Shown here in pieces: positions 8,189 through 12,952 of a DNA stretch of 12,952 bases. The translations under genes were made by a program, and so were the position numbers. The notes under the pieces were generated by a model. The model was not told the origin of the DNA. It was given only the letters and a program-made list of their open reading frames with translations, and did no database searches. Positions within the stretch are counted from its first letter, which is position 1, and the number at the start of each line of letters is the position of its first letter. Source of the stretch: Hamiltosporidium magnivora (Eukaryota > Microsporidia > Dubosqiidae); NCBI GenBank assembly GCA_004325065.1, contig PITI01000402.1:1-12952 (forward strand), read 5' to 3'.

Positions 8189-8249
8189 TTAGGATAGATA
8201 TTTCTTAAAAAAAAATAAAATAATTCAATGGAATAAATTTCTATCCTAT
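8189..8249. repeat. Imperfect inverted repeat with 31-base loop
   Basis: The arm at 8189-8203 and the arm at 8235-8249 are complementary at 13 of 15 positions (core GGATAG / CTATCC). The loop is A-rich. It begins 20 bases after the stop of the 7747-8169 ORF, so a 3'-end stem-loop of that transcript is one reading; a chance palindrome or remnant of a small inverted-repeat element is another. Confidence 0.45.
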
Positions 8250-9728
8250 CCAAAGCAAGATTCAAAAATATGTATCACCAAGAAAATGAAAGAAAACAGG
8301 TAAAAATGAATAAAAACCATAGTTCCATTATTATATTGTTGTTGTTTTTCAAGCGACGGGTCTCACCCGGGATTCCGACATATTCTTTATTCTTTGTGGT
8401 TAAAAAATTCCTATTTCTATAATTTTTGTCTAATATATATTACTAGTGGTTAAGATCATGGCAACGAACTTTCATTTACATTCACAAGCAAAAAATGCCA
8501 AAAACAATCCCAAACTTCCTTATCTGTGGTATAGTTTCTTACTTTTTTCAATAAGAATTTCTTATTCTCATCTGGCTTGTTTCTCGTATATTTTTTTAGT
8601 CATTCATTTCTAAATTATTTCTCACTTTAAGCAATTTCCCAATAAAATTATGGCTTTTTTACCCTGCATATTTCGTGCTTATTTTATATTTACTTTTAAT
8701 TTTTTAAAACTTCGCTCGGTATTTTATGTTTAATATATTCACATCCTCCTGTTCTTACTCCTTCGCGTCTACTTTCTTGAAATTTATTCTTGTGAAGTGC
8801 TTTATTTGTCTACACTCTGTTTTTAACTGATATATTGTATGGTTATTTATTGTATAAATTCTTAGTCATTTGTGTGGAAATTTTTTACTTTAATCAAGTT
8901 TAAATTTACACAAGATATTTAAGAAATAATTGTTTTGTGCAATTTTATCGAGAATTTAAATATATTACACAAAAGAATAATAGAAAGGCATCAATCTTAT
9001 CATACAATTTTTATGTAACTGTAAATTCTTAGAAAAAAATCTTAACAAGGTGATTTATATATTTTTTATAATAAAACGTTGGAAAATTTAAGGAAACAAA
9101 TTGCTTATGTTATTTTTGATAAATAATACACATTAGAAGCCGATTTACGAATTTTATTTCACTTATTTTTTTAACCAAAGGAATATTTTTTAATGTTTTA
9201 TGTTCAGTTCTACTAACTATTATTGGTTGTGTAAGATTTATGAACAAATAGAAAGAGATATCTATCTTAATTTAAGCACTCTTATTTGTGTCTTTAAATG
9301 TCTTAAGCAATAAAACATTTCGAGGTGAGTCTTCGTTGGGACATTACTGAATTATATTAATATTTTTTGGTGTAACAAAAAATCAAAAGAAAAGAAATGA
9401 TAATTCGAGGTTTTAAAAATATTTTTGCCTAAAATATAGCTTTAGGCTATTATTTATCAGTTAGAATCTTTTTTAATTTTTGAATATTTATAAAAATTTG
9501 AAGCGAAAAATATCTTTTGATATGTCAAATAGAAAATTCTTCATATTAATGATACAAAAACACATTTTACGAGAAGGTAGGATATCAGATGTGATGTATG
9601 TAATTAAAGGGATATAAAAGATATAATTAGGTATATAAATAAAGTGTTTATACTTTCTAAAAAATCAAATATATTATATTTGGAGTATATTTATTCTACT
9701 ATTAAATAGGGCTATAGTCTTTAAGAGC
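8250..9728. other. AT-rich stretch, may include the 3' untranslated end of the LINE relic
   Basis: No gene is supported. The stretch lies directly 3' of the LINE relic (which reads leftward and ends at 9729), so part of it may be the element's untranslated tail, but no poly(A), terminal microsatellite or target-site duplication could be identified with confidence. A GC hairpin at 8357-8369 followed leftward by GTT/AAC-like triplets (8337-8346) is one possible old 3' end. Short GC-richer patches at 8700-8820 may be further relics. Confidence 0.45.
8357..8369. other. Isolated GC-rich hairpin in AT-rich DNA
   Basis: CGGGT (8357-8361) and ACCCG (8365-8369) are perfectly complementary around a three-base CTC loop, and the palindrome CCCGGG overlaps the right arm (8366-8371). 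Such a compact GC stem is striking in DNA of this composition and may be a remnant of a mobile-element end or of a tRNA-derived repeat; it is not a tRNA gene. Confidence 0.5.
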
Positions 9729-11745
9729 TCAGGATGCCTCGAAAAGTTTTCTTCTTTCTTCTTTATCTTGCGCCTTTTTCTTCGACTGCCTCACATTAAG
9801 AATTCTCAGATAATTTTCTATAGCATCTATCTATTGTTTCGGTAGTCTACTCTTTGTTATTTATCGATTAGGTTTATAACTATAGAATTGATTTGCTCTC
9901 AGTCAGGAGAATCCGTATTACATCTCCTACCCATTTTAATCTTCCCTCTTTTTTATTTCAGTTACCAAATTTGATTAACGATAGAAATCATAAATTTATT
10001 ATTAGTTCGCATTTTTCGCTCATTGTTTATATATTTTGACCATGTATTCGGCAGACTATCTTTCTTTCTCGCGTGTCTAAAAGTATTTCATCTCTTTTTC
10101 TCATGAAAAGTCTCAGATATAAACATTGTAACAAGTCGTATAATACTCCTAAATATATTCCTTTTTGAATTCTTACCTATATATCTTAATTTATTCAGGC
10201 CTTGCATCGCAAAATAGACTTTTCTTCATGCTTTTATCGGCGCCTTAATTTTCTCATTGCTATTGTTATTTTCATTTAAAGAGTTTTAGATATTTAATCC
10301 TTAATTCCATTCTAACTTTCTTGAGTAAAGTTATAGAGAATTTATTAATTTACTTCGCTAAAATAGCATTGCCCTATACTTAGTCTTGTTCTGATTCATC
10401 TCTAATCCAGCCTTTGCTGATCTGTTGTGATTGCTCCATCGGCAGATTTTATATCGTTTTTTTTTGCCGATTATACTTATGTCATCGGCATATGGCATGT
10501 ATAAGGTTTTTTTATTGGAAACGGTTCCACTTCATTCAGTTTAAGCATAGGAAAAATGTTTTACATCGTAAAATTTAATATCATAATGATAGTGTGTATC
10601 CTTGTCAAGCGTTTGCTTGTTCAAAAATCATTTAAAGTATCGTTTGCTATCAATCTTCTTTTTTTCGCTTTATATAAAGTTAATGTCATCATTATCATCA
10701 GTTTTTTAGGTATTTAAATCTCTAAGGGGATTAAACATCTATTTACGATCAATACTATCTTTAACTTGTTAATAATCTAGAAAAGGTTGATGGGTAGAAA
10801 CATTATATTCGTAGCATTTTCCCAAGATCATTCTCATAATAAATATTTGAAGTGTTTTAGACCCTTCTTTAGGGAATCCACACTGATAGTCCCCGATTTT
10901 CTTCGTTTTTTCTCTGACCTAAATGCAACTATTTTGCTAAGAACTTTATAGCCAATATTTACAGAGCTATTCCTCTATAATTAGCACATTTACCCTCGGT
11001 ACCTCCTTATCTAAAGATATTACTGAGCTTATATTTCACTCAACTGGTATTATTCTTGTTCCATATGATTTTTACCGATTCGTGTATATTTTGCTTAATT
11101 TATCACCGCCATATTTTAAAAGCACTGCTGAACTTCTATCTTCCTTAGGTGATCTATAATTTATTAAACTATGGTAGCAGGCATTGTTTCATCGAGTTTA
11201 GGATCTTCGATAATTTCAATTTTTTTTTCTCTATATTATGACATTCTTCCCTGTTCGATTTATCTTCTTCTGATGCAGTTTAGAAGGCTTTTAAAATATT
11301 TAGCCCATGTATCTAAAATTTCTTTTAGATCTGCAAAAACTTTACCTTTCTTTTCTTCTAGAAGATTGGTTTTAGGTACAAAGCCCCGTTTCTCATTTAT
11401 TATTAACCCATCAATTCGCTTTATTTTTTACTTTATGCCATTTTTCTATTTCTTCTGGTATCTGGATGTCTCTCACTCCTTTCTTAGCATTAAATACGGT
11501 TTGTATTGGTTCTCGCAGTACATAACTTTTGTTTTATGCATGTGATATTGACTTCTATGGTTTTGATTCTGGCTTTATTTTGTTGGTTTATGGTATTCTT
11601 ACACTCTTGTTCGCACTATGAATCATGTTTCTAATGTTTTTTAAACCCCAATACTTCTTCTGGAGTTTCTTTTATCGTTTTCTTTATCTTGATCAGGGTA
11701 TCATCTATGTCAGTGTTATATAAGGCTTGTTGAATTATGAGTCTA
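9729..11745 (-). mobile_element. Heavily decayed non-LTR retrotransposon (LINE) with reverse transcriptase
   Basis: Read leftward, the landmarks of an endonuclease-type LINE pol appear in order. The endonuclease-RT linker has DIDDTLIKIKKTIKETPEEV near 11720-11660 and ILDTWAKYFKSLL near 11320-11285. RT blocks follow: LLKYGGDKL (about 11120), GYKVLSKIV in another frame (about 10950), GDYQCGF (10894-10874) and RMILGKCYEYN (about 10835-10803). The catalytic YADDISIIGKK has YADD at 10492-10481, then GLEMNQNKTK (about 10400). The C-terminal region shows RLKWVGDVIR (about 9940-9910) and ENYLRILNVRQ (about 9820-9787), with a TGA at 9731-9729. More than a dozen stops and several frame changes separate these, so the copy is long dead. 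The endonuclease domain is absent beyond about 11745, so it is 5'-truncated. The motif wording is very like LINEs widespread in arthropods (possibly RTE-like), which in a microsporidium would suggest transfer from a host. Confidence 0.88.
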
Positions 11746-11990
11746 TTCATCATAGGCACTATAACCTTATACGGGCCTTGGCCTCCCTCAGCGATGCTGC
11801 TTACCGGTCTCTTTCCAGTAAGTTCGTTTATATTTTTGGGTTTCGCAATAAGATGGTTTTAAAGAATGTTTTATTAGACCTATGCTCAGCTTTGAGGACC
11901 GGTCTCTTTAAGTCGCCTCTTTGCGACAGGCAGAAAATACTTCAAGCCAATTCTGCTCCTGGCATGGTGGGAAATAGAGTCTATTAGACT
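11745..11990. other. GC-rich island abutting the LINE's 5' side, with an 86-codon plus ORF
   Basis: GC content jumps to nearly half for about 245 bases and falls back sharply at about 11990. A plus-strand frame from 11727 to 11987 is open for 86 codons (including AYRSLSSKFVYIFGFRNKM and LCDRQKILQANSAPGMVGNR), starting inside the LINE linker. The minus strand also has an open run of about 30 codons at its right end (GLKYFLPVAKRRLKETGPQ). Neither matches a family I know, and it is not the expected LINE endonuclease. A 12-bp direct repeat sits inside. Candidates are a piece of another mobile element into which, or beside which, the LINE inserted, or an unusual LINE 5' region. Confidence 0.4.
11803..11909. 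repeat. 12-bp direct repeat, two copies 95 bp apart
   Basis: ACCGGTCTCTTT occurs perfectly at 11803-11814 and 11898-11909. In this AT-rich window a chance 12-base GC-containing match within 100 bp is unlikely. It may be the remains of a tandem duplication of about 95 bp or paired sites within a mobile-element end; the sequence between the copies shows no other clear repeat to my eye. Confidence 0.6.
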
Positions 11991-12952
11991 ATAAAAATAA
12001 ATATTATGCAAATTAACGAGAATAAAGAAATAAATATCAAATTATACACAGAAAAGACAATATATGTATGGTAGCACATATTTGATATTATAAATAAATA
12101 TAATTTTTTACTTAGTTTATCTTTATTCTTCAGAAAATCATATTATTTGTATTTGTGGCATGTCTCTTAACTTATAATATTGATGAAACTAGAAATTGCA
12201 AGGCTTAATGAAGCTATAAAAATATCAAAACTACTAAAGGATGCATGTGAGGAACGATTGGATATTTTAAATTATATGTCAGTAAAGTTAGTTAAGGAAT
12301 TTTATAGACACTCAATATTTAAAAATAGGTTAGGTATTTCGTTTTTTCAATTCTTTTGAAAATTTGATTTTTTACTTCGCAAGATTATATCTGAGTATTA
12401 TATTGTACAAGTTTATATCAAGGAACACTTGATAAAAAAATTAAAGGATTTTCCGGAACAATAGTTCGAATATATCGCCTTTATATGAGAAATTAAAAGA
12501 GAAATAGTAGCATGTTGAATGTAGAAAATTTCAAGAAGTTTGCTTCAAATAACTAAAAGTGAAAAATTTAAAAAAAGTATGACTTGTTGAAAAATACTTT
12601 ATATTTTCAAAAATTTGCTATTGAGATGACACATGTCATAATATGAGATGAATTGATACAAATTACTATAAAACGTATCTTAAGAAGCTCAATATACTTA
12701 TAAGAATAGAAATATATATACAATCGAGGGTGTTCAATAATACAGTTGAAACCTTTTTATAGACCGAAGAAGTTATTTTAATCATAAAATCTCCGAAGAA
12801 TTTTAAGAAATGGTATTATAGGGAACATGTAATGAGCGGAACCTACAGGAAACACATGTAATTATTAATGACACTAAACAATGAAAACAGTGTAAAAGAA
12901 ATAACCACCAAAATTATTTGCCTAAAGATATGAAAAAAATGTGCGAAATTAA
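11991..12952. other. AT-rich right flank
   Basis: Strongly AT-rich to the window's edge. Apart from the 58-codon ORF at 12183-12359, I see no open frame of note on either strand, no repeat and no CCC-type start signal. Confidence 0.6.
12183..12359 (+). CDS. Small 58-residue ORF, possible helical relic
   Basis: ATG to TGA, 58 codons. The first 45 residues look helical, with alternating hydrophobic and charged residues (MKLEIARLNEAIKISKLLKD, then EERLDILNYMSVKLVKEFYR), and read more like protein than the random AT-rich translations around them. No CCC signal precedes the ATG, the frame fades into Phe-rich sequence before the stop, and no family is recognised. It may be the start of a dead gene or a chance ORF. 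Confidence 0.22.
   Translation: MKLEIARLNEAIKISKLLKDACEERLDILNYMSVKLVKEFYRHSIFKNRLGISFFQFF

Noticed and set aside
8351..8380. tRNA-like sequence on the minus strand (GGAATCCCGGG)
   Set aside because: Resembles part of a T-arm but no cloverleaf can be drawn; kept only as a GC hairpin and possible element end.
11171..11545. 124-codon plus ORF
   Set aside because: Antisense to the LINE relic, where the minus strand gives clear reverse-transcriptase and linker motifs.
1..12952. CRISPR array, operon, riboswitch or rRNA gene
   Set aside because: No spaced direct repeats, no tight gene clusters and no rRNA-like conserved blocks were seen; the genes are eukaryotic.

Overview
The window is AT-rich (by eye about a quarter to 30% GC) and gene-poor. 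Two intact, intron-less, short genes stand out: a MIP18/CIAO2-family cytosolic iron-sulfur assembly protein (4741-5304, +) and an ING-family PHD-finger chromatin reader (5918-6469, +). Both start five or six bases after a CCC/CCCC run set in an A/T stretch, the kind of pre-start signal described for microsporidian genes. Short lysine- and isoleucine-rich proteins, no introns in the two clear genes and that signal together suggest a microsporidium with an expanded, low-density genome (the kind found in aquatic-arthropod parasites). This is inference; nothing in the window names the species.

Layout. 1-443 (-) is the GC-rich N-terminal part of an unidentified protein that runs off the left edge, with a one-base frame break at an A7 run. 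444-4740 is AT-rich and holds no intact gene, but it contains coding relics: an ORF with one stop at 2882-3223, a doubtful relic near 3590-3857, and a decayed reverse transcriptase of LTR-retrotransposon type at about 4421-4615. 4741-6469 is the gene pair. 6470-9728 is again AT-rich, with a broken minus-strand coding relic (7111-7427), a 140-codon plus-strand ORF of unknown status (7747-8169), an inverted repeat (8189-8249) and an isolated GC hairpin (8357-8369). 9729 to about 11745 (-) is a heavily mutated non-LTR retrotransposon (LINE): EN-RT linker, reverse transcriptase with YADD, and the C-terminal tail can all be followed through many stops and frame changes. A GC-rich island (about 11745-11990) with a 12-bp direct repeat abuts its 5' side. 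11990-12952 is AT-rich with one 58-codon ORF.

The two live genes do not form a pathway: one delivers Fe-S clusters to cytosolic and nuclear proteins, the other reads histone H3K4 methylation, probably within a histone acetyltransferase complex. They lie in the same direction 613 bp apart, each with its own start signal, so they are probably separate transcription units. The rest is best read as a graveyard of mobile elements and broken genes of different ages. I found no convincing new multi-gene system.
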